Below, piece by piece: positions 36,053 to 45,407 of a DNA stretch of 64,000 nt (position 1 is its first letter; each line of letters starts with the position of its first letter). Source of the DNA: Snuella sedimenti (lineage in GTDB: Bacteria > Bacteroidota > Bacteroidia > Flavobacteriales > Flavobacteriaceae); the NCBI RefSeq assembly GCF_016428595.1, contig NZ_JAELVQ010000002.1, positions 124,001 to 188,000 of the forward strand. The letters are read 5' to 3'. The notes beneath the pieces are model-generated. The model saw only the letters and a program-made list of their open reading frames with translations. It did no database searches and was not told the DNA's origin. Made by a program: the position numbers and the translations under genes.

Positions 36053-37906
36053 ATGGCAGACATTATTCAGCTATTACCAGATCATGTAGCAAACCAAATA
36101 GCAGCTGGAGAAGTGGTACAGCGACCTGCTTCGGTAGTTAAAGAGCTTTTGGAAAATGCTATTGACGCAGAAGCTTCAACAATTAAACTAATAATAAAGG
36201 ATGCAGGCAAAACCCTTATTCAGGTTATAGATAACGGAAAGGGAATGAGTAATACCGATGCACGGCTTAGCTTTGAACGCCATGCAACTTCTAAGATTAA
36301 ATGTGCCGACGATTTGTTTCAATTGCATACAAAAGGCTTTAGGGGAGAAGCATTGGCAAGTATCGCAGCCATTGCCCATGTGGAACTAAAAACGAAGCAG
36401 GAAGAGGATGAGGTAGGATGTGCTCTTGTAATTGAAGGAAGTGATGTTATATCGCAGGAGGTAGTGGTAACACCAAAAGGTACTTCGGTATCGGTAAAGA
36501 ATTTGTTTTATAATATTCCGGCACGACGTAATTTCTTAAAATCGAATACAGTGGAATTGCGGCATGTAATTGATGAGTTCCAGCGCGTAGCTTTAGCACA
36601 TCCCAATATTACATTTGCATTTTATAATAATGGTAATGAAACGTTTAATCTTCCTGTTAGTAATTACCGACAGCGTATTGTTAATATTTTCGGAAATAAA
36701 ACCAACGAAAAACTGGTGCCAGTAGAGGAAGACACCGAGGTACTTAAAATATCGGGATTTGTAGGAAAGCCTGAATTTGCCAAGAAGTCTAGAGGCGAGC
36801 AGTATTTTTTTGTTAACAATCGTTTTATTAAAAGTGCTTATTTAAACCATGCGATCTCATCGGCTTTCGATGGTTTGTTAAAAAGTGGTACGCACCCCAG
36901 TTACTTTTTAAACTTAACGGTAAATCCACAAACAATTGATATTAATATTCATCCAACGAAAACTGAAATTAAGTTTGATGATGAACATACCCTATATGCT
37001 TTATTACGTGCAGCTGTAAAACATAGCTTAGGACAGTTTAATATTGCACCGGTGCTTGATTTTGATCGTGATGCCAGTTTAGATACGCCTTACAATATTA
37101 GCCAAAGTGCAACTGTTAGTGCACCAACCATAGAAGTCGATAGAAGTTTTAATCCGTTTCAAGATGAAACATCTTCGCGACCAAGATCAACTACTTATAA
37201 GAAGGAACCAGCTGCAAGTTGGGAAGGTTTGTATGTTGGTCTGGAATCAAAGGGGACACAAACGCAAGATGATTTTAGCGAGGTACATTTTGAGAGCGAG
37301 GAGTCGGAACTGGTAATCTTTAAAGATCATAATGCGCTTGAACAGGTGCATACTACTTATCAAATAAGTAATAAGTACATAGTTAGCGCTATAAAGTCGG
37401 GCATGTTGGTTATCGATCAACATAGGGCGCACCAACGTATACTTTACGAAGATTTTCTTCAGAATATTACCGTTAAGGATGCCGTGAGCCAACAGTTATT
37501 GTTTCCGCTTCAGCTTCATTTTTCGCCTCAGGAAGTTGCTGTTATCGAACAATTAAAAGAAGATTTAGAGCACACTGGATTTGTGTTTTCAAATCTTGTT
37601 GATGAAACGGTTGAAATTACGGGTGTACCGGTAGGTGTACCAGATAGTGAGGTGTCTATTATTTTAGAACAGTTAATAAGCGATATCGAAAATGAAGTGC
37701 CCGACAGTAATTTTAGTGCAGCCGATTTATTGGCGAAGTCCATGGCAAAAAGCTTGGCTATTAAAACTGGACAATCTTTAGAAAAGGAAGAACAAGAACA
37801 CTTGGTAAATAAGCTTTTTGCATGTAAAGAACCCAATGTTTCTCCAAGTAATAGAATGACATTCATCACGATGAGCGTGGATGAATTGGATAAAAAATTT
37901 ATATAA
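36053..37906 (+). CDS. mutL: DNA mismatch repair protein MutL
   Basis: MutL links mismatch recognition by MutS to downstream strand removal. The 617-aa protein has the GHKL ATPase motifs 'KELLENAIDAEASTI', 'DNGKGM', 'GFRGEALASIAAIA' and 'GTSVSVKNLFYNIPARRNFLKS', then the transducer domain and a C-terminal dimer domain (about 430-617). The endonuclease motif normally written DQHAxxExxxxE appears as DQHRAHQRILYE, and the CPHGRP block is not visible, so nicking activity is doubtful. It is co-directional with the two small membrane proteins and the rhomboids. Confidence 0.93.
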   Translation: MADIIQLLPDHVANQIAAGEVVQRPASVVKELLENAIDAEASTIKLIIKDAGKTLIQVIDNGKGMSNTDARLSFERHATSKIKCADDLFQLHTKGFRGEALASIAAIAHVELKTKQEEDEVGCALVIEGSDVISQEVVVTPKGTSVSVKNLFYNIPARRNFLKSNTVELRHVIDEFQRVALAHPNITFAFYNNGNETFNLPVSNYRQRIVNIFGNKTNEKLVPVEEDTEVLKISGFVGKPEFAKKSRGEQYFFVNNRFIKSAYLNHAISSAFDGLLKSGTHPSYFLNLTVNPQTIDINIHPTKTEIKFDDEHTLYALLRAAVKHSLGQFNIAPVLDFDRDASLDTPYNISQSATVSAPTIEVDRSFNPFQDETSSRPRSTTYKKEPAASWEGLYVGLESKGTQTQDDFSEVHFESEESELVIFKDHNALEQVHTTYQISNKYIVSAIKSGMLVIDQHRAHQRILYEDFLQNITVKDAVSQQLLFPLQLHFSPQEVAVIEQLKEDLEHTGFVFSNLVDETVEITGVPVGVPDSEVSIILEQLISDIENEVPDSNFSAADLLAKSMAKSLAIKTGQSLEKEEQEHLVNKLFACKEPNVSPSNRMTFITMSVDELDKKFI

Positions 37907-37909
37907 AAT

Positions 37910-38656
37910 ATGATAAGGATTTCTGAAGCCGTTAAACATTTAATGATTATTAATGTCATTATGTTTATAGGTACATTGTTTATTGGAAATGGTGTTTTTT
38001 ACGAGTGGTTTGCCATGTATTTTCCAAAAAATGATGCGTTCCAGCCTTGGCAAATTGTTACACATATGTTTATGCATGGTGGCATTTCACATATATTGTT
38101 TAACATGTTTGCCCTTTGGATGTTTGGAACACCAGTAGAACAAGTTTTAGGCAAGAAACGTTTTTTATTTATTTATTTTTCTGCTGGTCTCGGAGCTGTT
38201 GCATTACAAGTAGGGTATTATTACTTTCAATACGTGCCTAATTACAATGCTTTGTTGGCTTCTGGGCTGTCTCCAGAGCATATCAAGCAAATGCTGGCTA
38301 CCAATAAGTTGATGGAAGGGGTTTCGCAATCACAACTTTTGGAGTTGCAAACTATTTTCCCTGCTTTTAATGCAAGTATGGTAGGAGCTTCAGGTTGTAT
38401 TATGGGGGTGCTTGCCGCTTTTGGAATGATGAATCCGAATGCAGAATTAATGCTTATTTTTTTACCTATTCCTATAAAAGCAAAGTATTTTATTCCGGGA
38501 ATTATTATTTTAGATTTAATTTCAGGAATCACAGGACAATCGTTTTTTAGTCCTAGTAATACAGCTTATATGGCACATGTTGGAGGCGCATTAGCCGGTT
38601 TCCTGATCATGTGGTATTGGAAAAAAAATCAGTTTAACCAAAATCGTTGGTATTAA
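37910..38656 (+). CDS. Rhomboid intramembrane serine protease (first of pair)
   Basis: A protein of 248 aa with six or seven transmembrane helices. The catalytic Ser is in GASGCIMGVLAAFG (GxSG) and the catalytic His in AHVGGALAGFLI. The early 'WQIVTHMFMHGGISHILFNMFALWMFG' loop is typical. It cleaves membrane helices in the bilayer; substrates unknown. It starts 3 bases after mutL and its stop overlaps the start of the next rhomboid (TAATG). Confidence 0.93.
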   Translation: MIRISEAVKHLMIINVIMFIGTLFIGNGVFYEWFAMYFPKNDAFQPWQIVTHMFMHGGISHILFNMFALWMFGTPVEQVLGKKRFLFIYFSAGLGAVALQVGYYYFQYVPNYNALLASGLSPEHIKQMLATNKLMEGVSQSQLLELQTIFPAFNASMVGASGCIMGVLAAFGMMNPNAELMLIFLPIPIKAKYFIPGIIILDLISGITGQSFFSPSNTAYMAHVGGALAGFLIMWYWKKNQFNQNRWY

Positions 38657-39504
38657 TGACGTCATTAACACAAGATATAAAATATAAATTGTCACGGCTT
38701 AATGTATTGGAAAAGATCATAGCCATTAATGTGGTTGTTTTTATTATAGGGCTTGTAGTACGATCAAATTTAGGGTGGTTAGAGTTGCCAAGCGACTTTA
38801 GCGATTTTATCGTTAAGCCATGGGCCATTGTAAGTTATGCTTTTTTGCACTATGACTTTTTGCACATCCTTTTTAATATGCTTTGGCTGTATATTATCGG
38901 ACGTATGTTTTTAAATTTGTTTAACCCAAAAATGGCCTTAAACGTTTATTTTTTAGGAGCTATTGCTGGTGGCTTGTTGTTTATGCTAGCCTATACCTTA
39001 TTCCCCAGTATTTTTGGTGTAAACTCCCGTTTGGTAGGAGCCTCGGCTGCAGTAAGAGCACTATTGATTTTTCTTTGTGCTTATTTGCCTAATCAGGATA
39101 TACGTTTCTTTACTTTTAGTTTAAAGCTTTGGCATATTGGCTTGGCTATTGTTATTTTGGATGGTATAGGACTTTTTGGGGCTAATGCAGGAGGTAACTT
39201 GGCGCATCTAGGAGGTGCTTTATTAGGATATGCATATGCCAAACAGCTGACCAAAGGTAATGATATAGGTAAAGGGTTTGAAAGATTAATGGATGGTATA
39301 ATAGGCATGTTTAAATCTGCTAAAAAAGGCCCTTTGAAAACAGTGCATAAAAATAAGTCGAAGGTAGGGGGTTATACCAAAGCCGATTTTGATGAGTTTA
39401 ACCACCAAAAAAAGATTGATGTTATTTTGGATAAAATAAGCAAAAGTGGTTACGATAGCTTAACAGCCGAGGAAAAAGAGTTTTTATTTAGGGCTGGAAA
39501 GTAG
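38656..39504 (+). CDS. Rhomboid intramembrane serine protease (second of pair)
   Basis: A protein of 282 aa. 'AIVSYAFLHYDFLHILFNMLWLYIIGRMF', the catalytic Ser in VGASAAVRALLIFL (GxSA form) and His in LAHLGGALLGYAYA. A C-terminal cytoplasmic extension of about 80 residues ends in a helical 'DVILDKISKSGYDSLTAEEKEFLFRAGK' segment, common on flavobacterial rhomboids. The ATG at 38656 overlaps the preceding stop; an in-frame GTG upstream is rejected. Confidence 0.92.
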   Translation: MTSLTQDIKYKLSRLNVLEKIIAINVVVFIIGLVVRSNLGWLELPSDFSDFIVKPWAIVSYAFLHYDFLHILFNMLWLYIIGRMFLNLFNPKMALNVYFLGAIAGGLLFMLAYTLFPSIFGVNSRLVGASAAVRALLIFLCAYLPNQDIRFFTFSLKLWHIGLAIVILDGIGLFGANAGGNLAHLGGALLGYAYAKQLTKGNDIGKGFERLMDGIIGMFKSAKKGPLKTVHKNKSKVGGYTKADFDEFNHQKKIDVILDKISKSGYDSLTAEEKEFLFRAGK

Positions 39505-39508
39505 CGTT

Positions 39509-40531
39509 ATGAAGCAGTTAAGCCTCCTTGATAAACTGATTTTTTTGCTGAATCAAATAGCGGCCTTAGCACTGTTATTGTCGTTTGTTTTACCATATGT
39601 ACCTCCAAAAACCTTTGCTGGACTCTCTGTTCTAAATTTGAGCGTTTCCTTTTTAATTCTTAGCAATGTTTTGTTCTGTCTGTACTGGTTGGTTAAGCTG
39701 AAAAGGCAATTGATGCTATCGCTTGTGGTATTAATTATTAGTTATTTTTCTTTTGGATCACTATATAAGTTTACTTCATCCAAAGAAGAAGCAAATAAAG
39801 ATAGCATAAAGGTTATGAACTATAACATTAGGCTGTTTAATCTTTATGAATGGTTACCCGAAGCACATTTGGAAACAAAGATTGTGGATTTTATTAAGGC
39901 AGAAGCTCCAGGTGTTTTAAGTGTTCAGGAATACCATCCCCATGAAGCGATAGATCTTTCTTTCTTTAAGTATAAGTTCGAAAAGCTATCAGGAAAGAAA
40001 ACGAAGTACGGCCAGGCTATTTTTTCACAATATCCCATAATAAACTCGGGTTCCATAGAATTTCCAAATACGGCTAATAATGCAATTTTCATTGACCTGG
40101 TAAAGGGTAATGATACGGTAAGGGTGTATAATATTCATCTAGAGTCACTACGTATTAATACTAAAGTTGAAAGTTTAAAGAAAGAAGATTCCGAAAGGCT
40201 TTTTAAGCGGGTAAGAGGAGCTTTTAAGAAGCAACAGGAGCAAACCGAGTTGTTTTTAGCGCATAAAGAACAATGTAAGTATAAAATGATAGTTTGCGGC
40301 GATTTTAATAATACGGCATTCTCGTATGTGTACCGAAAAATAAAAGGTAATTTACGCGATGCATTTAAGGAAGCAGGCAATGGCTTTGGACGTACCTATG
40401 ATTTTAGGTACTTCCCGGTAAGGATCGATTTTATTTTAGCTGATGAAAGTTATCCCGTTAAGGAATTTAAAACCTATGACGAGCATTATTCTGACCATTA
40501 TCCAATCATGGCGACTTTGGCTTTGAAATAA
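39509..40531 (+). CDS. Endonuclease/exonuclease/phosphatase family protein, membrane-anchored
   Basis: A protein of 340 aa. Three N-terminal transmembrane helices (about 10-90), then an EEP domain (about 100-340) with 'KVMNYNIRLFN', 'LSVQEYH', 'HLESLR', 'IVCGDFNNTAFSY', 'IDFILAD' and 'HYSDHYPIMATL' as metal and catalytic blocks. Substrates in this family range from nucleic acids to phospholipids, so no precise activity can be given. It directly abuts the convergent DUF6122 gene. Confidence 0.9.
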   Translation: MKQLSLLDKLIFLLNQIAALALLLSFVLPYVPPKTFAGLSVLNLSVSFLILSNVLFCLYWLVKLKRQLMLSLVVLIISYFSFGSLYKFTSSKEEANKDSIKVMNYNIRLFNLYEWLPEAHLETKIVDFIKAEAPGVLSVQEYHPHEAIDLSFFKYKFEKLSGKKTKYGQAIFSQYPIINSGSIEFPNTANNAIFIDLVKGNDTVRVYNIHLESLRINTKVESLKKEDSERLFKRVRGAFKKQQEQTELFLAHKEQCKYKMIVCGDFNNTAFSYVYRKIKGNLRDAFKEAGNGFGRTYDFRYFPVRIDFILADESYPVKEFKTYDEHYSDHYPIMATLALK

Positions 40532-40840
40532 TTACATAAGCAAACAGTCTACAACATCGGCAATAATATGGATTACCAAACCCAAAGCGACTAAGCGTGT
40601 CTTGTTGGGAATTAACAAGATAAGATATACCGTTATGGCATAATAACTGTGGAGTGGGTGAAAATTAATGCTACATCGGTTGGGGGAGAATATAGGGGTG
40701 GCCAGTAAATGATCTATATCTATCCAAAAACCCGATAGCATAATTAAAAAGGCCAGTTGCCATTTCGGTTTATACCAAATTAGGGCAACAAAAAGTGGCA
40801 GGAGGATATGACAACCATAATGAAGAAAGGGTTGTAGCAT
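40532..40840 (-). CDS. DUF6122-type small membrane protein
   Basis: A protein of 102 aa with about four membrane segments and conserved polar residues in 'HYGCHILLP', 'GFWIDIDHLLATPIFSPNRCSINFHPLHSY' and 'HIIADVVDC'. The His/Asp pattern recalls membrane-bound metal-dependent hydrolases. I associate it with DUF6122, function unknown. It overlaps the wbqC stop by one base and is the last gene of the parA row. Its stop touches the stop of the convergent EEP gene. Confidence 0.75.
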   Translation of the reverse strand: MLQPFLHYGCHILLPLFVALIWYKPKWQLAFLIMLSGFWIDIDHLLATPIFSPNRCSINFHPLHSYYAITVYLILLIPNKTRLVALGLVIHIIADVVDCLLM

Positions 40841-41463
40841 TATTGCGCAGGGATTACTTGGGATTCTAAATAGTTCAATGCATTAGGTCCCTCATTAAAT
40901 AGAAGGTCCAATATGCTCAAATTAGGAATAAAGCCATGCTTATTGTCGAAAACTTGGGTGTAGGCATCAAAAGATTGTTGTTGTTCTTTTTTAGCATTTA
41001 CCAGATACCTAAAATCTTCACAATTTTCAACAGACTTATTAAAGGTTTGGGATTTTGAAGTATTTAATTCTAATTGTAAACACTCACATATTACTTCAAA
41101 ACATTTTAGGTTAAAGTCTAAAATATAATCCATTTTACAATTAAATAAAGGGAAAAGTTCGTCTTCATAATATTCAAAAAAAGGAGAGGTACGATAAGCA
41201 GATAAAAGGGATTTCCAATGTGTAACCTGCCAATTTTCAGCATTGAAAATTTTAACATCCTTGTATTTTTGACGATTCTTCTGGGTATGGATTACGGGAA
41301 TGTGCAGTGCCAATTTCCCATTAGCCCCATAAATGTAAGTTCTGTTTCTATAGGTTTGTTTTAAAAAATTGTCTTCAACTTCAAATTGAATATGGTTCGC
41401 CTTAACCATGGCTACAAAATGTGCTATGTTAGGGAAATACGTAGGGTGTATTAAAACGGTCAT
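40840..41463 (-). CDS. WbqC-like family protein
   Basis: A protein of 207 aa with the WbqC pattern: 'LIHPTYFPNIAHF', a 'QFEVEDNFLKQTYRNRTYIYGANGKLALHIPV' block and 'WKSLLSAYRTSPFFEYYEDEL.PLF'. The family is found in polysaccharide and signal-peptidase neighbourhoods; its activity is not established. It lies between lepB and DUF6122 in a conserved flavobacterial gene order. Confidence 0.85.
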   Translation of the reverse strand: MTVLIHPTYFPNIAHFVAMVKANHIQFEVEDNFLKQTYRNRTYIYGANGKLALHIPVIHTQKNRQKYKDVKIFNAENWQVTHWKSLLSAYRTSPFFEYYEDELFPLFNCKMDYILDFNLKCFEVICECLQLELNTSKSQTFNKSVENCEDFRYLVNAKKEQQQSFDAYTQVFDNKHGFIPNLSILDLLFNEGPNALNYLESQVIPAQ

Positions 41464-41516
41464 CTGTGGATGCGTTTATTTGGTGGGTACTATGCTTATA
41501 TTAAACGAAAAACAAA

Positions 41517-43109
41517 TTAATCATTCTTCTTACGAGCACGCCATTTACTGTATCCAATCCATCCAAAAAGTAATACTATAAATGGGATAAAATAGGAGGT
41601 AGGTTTGCCACTGCCACCTACAGTAGTGAATAAACGTTTCCAACGTATTTTCTTAAAACCATCGGCAAACGAATCCCAACTCATCCAAATGAAAACAGGT
41701 TTTCCAACCACATGGTCAAAAGGAACGAATCCCCATGCCCTGGCATCTAGTGAGTTGTGACGGTTATCACCCATCATCCAGTAGTAATCTTGTTTAAAGG
41801 TGTAAGAGTCAGCTTTTGTGCCGTTTATATAAATTTGATTGCCCTTAACTTCCAAGGTATTGCCTTCGTATTCTGTTATGACCCTTTTGTAAAGAGGAAG
41901 TACTTCCAGATTGATGTCTACCGCTGTTCCTGCTTTAGGGATATACAAAGGTCCAAAGAAATCAACATTCCATTTGTAATTCGGGTCATGAGGGAACAAA
42001 CTAGGATCCCTAACGCCTTTTTCCTGTTTTACGGGCATGATGCTGGCCACATTGGGGTGGTTTTTAAATTTAGCTAATGCTTCATCTGAAATAGCAGAAA
42101 AATAATAGGTGTTTTGATTGTTAATAATTTGGAATCTATCTGTAATATCGTATCTGTTTGCTAAAAACTTAGGGTTGAACTGATTTGTTTTTGGCTGTAC
42201 ATAATAACTAAATTGTAAGTGTGCCCGATCTGGTAATTCGTTTTGTTTGCCATTAATATACACATAACCATTTCTAATTTCCAATGAGTCCCCAGGGATA
42301 CCTACACAACGTTTTACAAGGTTTGTTTTTTTGTCAATAGGTTTGTAGTAATTCCTGTTAGGGTGAAAGTTATTCATATCCAACAAAGTATCTGCTGGTT
42401 GGTTAAATACTACAATATCATTGCGTTCAATTTTTTCAAAGCCTGGTATTCTAAGGTATGGTAATTGTAATTTATTTTGCCAAGACGTTTTACGTTTGTT
42501 ATAATCGTCATTGAACAAATACGATTTCTTTTTTAGAACAGGAATGGTATCATGAACCATTGGAGCAGCAACAGTTGTCATTGGTATCCTGGCACCATAA
42601 TGAAATTTACTTACGAAAAGAAAATCTCCGACCAATAATGACTTTTCTAACGACGATGTTGGAATTGTAAATGGTTGAATAAAATAAGTATGTACAATGG
42701 TAGCAGCTACAATAGCAAATAAAATAGAACTTACCCAATCGCCTAAACCTGTTCTGGGGTGTAAGCTTCTGTTTTCAATATGTTTAACGTCGGCAACATA
42801 ATTTAAATAATAGTTGTAGAAGCCAAGGGTTACTACAGCTAAAAATGTGTCCATGGGTTGGTTTTTACCAAAACTTCTTGCGGTTTCAACCCAAACAACA
42901 ACAAACATAATGAGATTAACAATAGGTAAAAACAACAAAAATATCCACCACCAAGGACGGTTTATTATTTTCATCAATACAATGCCATTGTATACGGGAA
43001 CAAAAGCTTCCCAGGCTTGTCTTCCTGCTTTAGTATATAATTTCCATGTGCCTAAACCATGAATAACCTGAATAATTAAAAAGCATATAAACCATTGTAT
43101 TAACGTCAT
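41517..43109 (-). CDS. lepB: Signal peptidase I
   Basis: Removes Sec signal peptides at the periplasmic face. At 530 aa it is much longer than the E. coli enzyme, with an N-terminal domain of about three transmembrane helices (1-110), then the catalytic part. The catalytic Ser is in 'FTIPTSSLEKSLLVGDFLFVSKF' (family pattern PSxSMxPTL, here with Leu and Lys-Ser changes). The Lys is in 'TNLVKRCVGIPGDSLEI', and box E is 'YWMMGDNRHNSLDARAWGFVP'. A C-terminal transmembrane helix follows. The long insert between boxes is usual in Bacteroidota. Confidence 0.94.
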   Translation of the reverse strand: MTLIQWFICFLIIQVIHGLGTWKLYTKAGRQAWEAFVPVYNGIVLMKIINRPWWWIFLLFLPIVNLIMFVVVWVETARSFGKNQPMDTFLAVVTLGFYNYYLNYVADVKHIENRSLHPRTGLGDWVSSILFAIVAATIVHTYFIQPFTIPTSSLEKSLLVGDFLFVSKFHYGARIPMTTVAAPMVHDTIPVLKKKSYLFNDDYNKRKTSWQNKLQLPYLRIPGFEKIERNDIVVFNQPADTLLDMNNFHPNRNYYKPIDKKTNLVKRCVGIPGDSLEIRNGYVYINGKQNELPDRAHLQFSYYVQPKTNQFNPKFLANRYDITDRFQIINNQNTYYFSAISDEALAKFKNHPNVASIMPVKQEKGVRDPSLFPHDPNYKWNVDFFGPLYIPKAGTAVDINLEVLPLYKRVITEYEGNTLEVKGNQIYINGTKADSYTFKQDYYWMMGDNRHNSLDARAWGFVPFDHVVGKPVFIWMSWDSFADGFKKIRWKRLFTTVGGSGKPTSYFIPFIVLLFGWIGYSKWRARKKND

Positions 43110-43175
43110 AATTGTAGTTTTTTTATCTTTAGTTAGTAGCCAAACTTACTAATGTTGTTACCGTTTTTAAATGTA

Positions 43176-43880
43176 TTAACCAATATTTAACACATCATTC
43201 ATAGTGAAGATTCCCGTTTTTCCAACCAACCATTCGGCTGCGATAACAGCACCAAGCGCAAAGCCTTGTCGGTTGTGTGCAATGTGCTCGATAGTAATGG
43301 TATCGACTTCACTTTCGTAATTTACAGTATGCGTTCCGGGTACATCTTCTATACGTTTTGCTACAATAGGTATGCCTGCATCTTCTTGTGTATCTAACGA
43401 CCATGTTTTGTAACTGTCGTGGTTGGAGATTATGTCGTTAGCCAACGAAATAGCTGTGCCACTAGGAGCATCTAGTTTTTGAGTATGGTGAATTTCTTCC
43501 ATAGAGACATTATATTGCTTTAGGTTGCTCATCATTTTTGCCAATGTTTTATTGAGTTCAAAAAAGATGTTAACACCTAAGCTATAGTTTGATGCATAGA
43601 TAAACGCACCGTTTTTCTCTTTACATAAAGCTACCGCTTTTTCGTAGTCGTTTAACCAACCTGTGGTACCCGATACAACAGGAACGTTGTTGTTTATACA
43701 ATTGGATATGTTATTAAAAGCTACTGTAGGGACGCTAAAGTCGATGGCAACATCGGCCTTGGTTATATCGTATTCTTTATCCTCTTTGTCAATGGCTAAT
43801 ACAATATTGTGTCCGCGTTTTATGGCAATCTTTTCAATAGTTTGCCCCATTTTTCCGTATCCAAGTAAAGCTATGTTCAT
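43176..43880 (-). CDS. dapB: 4-hydroxy-tetrahydrodipicolinate reductase
   Basis: The second step from aspartate semialdehyde to lysine and diaminopimelate (peptidoglycan). The 234-aa protein has the Rossmann start 'ALLGYGKMGQTIE', 'DFSVPTVAFNNI', 'VPVVSGTTGWL', 'SNYSLGVNIFFEL', and the catalytic 'EEIHHTQKLDAPSGTAISLA' with His-His and Lys. It is in the parAB-lepB row. Confidence 0.95.
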   Translation of the reverse strand: MNIALLGYGKMGQTIEKIAIKRGHNIVLAIDKEDKEYDITKADVAIDFSVPTVAFNNISNCINNNVPVVSGTTGWLNDYEKAVALCKEKNGAFIYASNYSLGVNIFFELNKTLAKMMSNLKQYNVSMEEIHHTQKLDAPSGTAISLANDIISNHDSYKTWSLDTQEDAGIPIVAKRIEDVPGTHTVNYESEVDTITIEHIAHNRQGFALGAVIAAEWLVGKTGIFTMNDVLNIG

Positions 43881-43882
43881 TT

Positions 43883-44500
43883 TTAAAATTTGAAATTTAA
43901 AGTTAATCCAAGATTGCTTGTGGCATCCATCTTATCTATATTAAAATGAGGAGCCAAAGATAGGTTTTCATCCACATTGTATTGTAATAAATGTGCATCT
44001 ACATTGGCATCGATTATATTCAAGGTATAAATACCTAAAATGACTAAAAGAGATATCTCTTTATTCCTTCTATAAAATTTTTGTCCGCGTTCCAATCCTT
44101 CTGTGGTTACTCTGGGTGTGGGGAGTTGGTTGCCCTGGGCGTCTAAATAAAACTCATCGTTAGTAAAACCGGCAAGTCGGCTTTTATACGCATCGCGGTA
44201 ACGATTGTATTCTTTGTTGTTATTTATATAAAAATAAATACCTGTACCCAGAGCACCGTAAACAATGGGTATTTTCCAATACTTTTTATTGTAGGCTTGT
44301 CCCAATCCAGGTAAAATAGCCGAATAAAAAGCAGCACGTGCAGGGGATAAAGGATCGATAGGAGCCTTAGTAACCTGCAAGAGCGTATCCACTTCAATTG
44401 CTTTAGGAAGCTTAGTATCGGAAGTTTTTTTTTCTTGAGCTACTATTGTTAAAGAAAATAGTAATGAGACTATGCCCGTTATTAGGAGTTTATTTGGCAC
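43883..44500 (-). CDS. DUF5683 family membrane protein
   Basis: A protein of 205 aa. Read from a GTG that overlaps the end of parB by 11 bases; no ATG would keep the signal-like N-terminus. It has an N-terminal signal sequence (LLITGIVSLLFSLTIVAQ), then 'SPARAAFYSAILPGLGQAYNKKYWKIPIVYGALGTGIYFY' (the DUF5683 core), a second membrane helix and a beta-rich C-terminus ending in 'LTLNFKF'. Function unknown. The fixed place between parB and dapB suggests an envelope role. Confidence 0.85.
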   Translation of the reverse strand: MPNKLLITGIVSLLFSLTIVAQEKKTSDTKLPKAIEVDTLLQVTKAPIDPLSPARAAFYSAILPGLGQAYNKKYWKIPIVYGALGTGIYFYINNNKEYNRYRDAYKSRLAGFTNDEFYLDAQGNQLPTPRVTTEGLERGQKFYRRNKEISLLVILGIYTLNIIDANVDAHLLQYNVDENLSLAPHFNIDKMDATSNLGLTLNFKF

Positions 44501-45404
44501 CTTGTACTAATTTTTTAATGCGGTTAAAATCTTCTTCTGAGTGAAAGGGAATGGTTATCTTTCCTTTTCCATTCTTAGAGACCTTAACGTCAATTTTATG
44601 CCCAAAGTATTCCGAAAAGGTTGTAATACCTTTTTTTATGTATTTAGGAACATTTTCGGTTTCTGCATCTTTTTTAGGAGTTACCTCAATGTTTTGCGTA
44701 TTGTTAAAATTACGAATTAATGCTTCCGTTTCTCTTACAGAGAGTTTGTTGGAAAGAATTTTTTCATAAATATCCAACTGAATTGCTTGATCTTCAATTG
44801 CAATTAATGCACGACCATGGCCCATTGAAATAAAACCATCCCGCATTCCCGTTTGAATTATTGGATCTAATTTTAGCAAGCGCAGGTAGTTAGTAATGGT
44901 CGAACGTTTTTTGCCAACACGTTCACTCATTTGCTCTTGTGTTAAATTAATTTCGTCAATAAGACGTTGGTAGGACAAGGCTATTTCTATTGGATCTAAA
45001 TCTTGACGCTGGATATTTTCAACCAATGCCATTTCAAGAGATTCCTGGTCATTGGCAATTCTTATATAAGCAGGAATGGTCGCTAACCCAATTAGTTTTG
45101 AAGCTCTAAAGCGTCGTTCTCCTGAGACTAACTGATAACTGTTAAAGTCAAGTTTTCGTACGGTTATAGGCTGAATAATGCCTAATTCTTTTATGGAAGA
45201 AGCAAGTTCTTGTAATGATTCCTCATTAAAATTGGTACGAGGCTGAAATGGATTAACTTCAATAAAATCGATATCTAGCTCAACAATATTACCTATAACT
45301 TTATCTGCATTTTTATCCTGTGCAGATTGAATATCGTTACTAGGGTCTTTTAAAAGTGCCGATAAACCTCTTCCTAAAGCCTGTTTTTTTGTTGCCTTCG
45401 CCAT
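44490..45404 (-). CDS. parB: Chromosome-partitioning protein ParB
   Basis: A centromere-binding CTP-dependent clamp (304 aa). It starts 'ALGRGLSALL', has the nuclease-fold motifs 'NPFQPRTNF' and 'LVSGERRFRASKL' (GERRxRA box), then the helix-turn-helix 'LTQEQMSERVGKKRSTITNYLRLLKL' and a C-terminal dimer domain. It follows parA by 3 bases. I found no parS palindrome in the window. Confidence 0.96.
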   Translation of the reverse strand: MAKATKKQALGRGLSALLKDPSNDIQSAQDKNADKVIGNIVELDIDFIEVNPFQPRTNFNEESLQELASSIKELGIIQPITVRKLDFNSYQLVSGERRFRASKLIGLATIPAYIRIANDQESLEMALVENIQRQDLDPIEIALSYQRLIDEINLTQEQMSERVGKKRSTITNYLRLLKLDPIIQTGMRDGFISMGHGRALIAIEDQAIQLDIYEKILSNKLSVRETEALIRNFNNTQNIEVTPKKDAETENVPKYIKKGITTFSEYFGHKIDVKVSKNGKGKITIPFHSEEDFNRIKKLVQGAK

Positions 45405-45407
45405 ATA

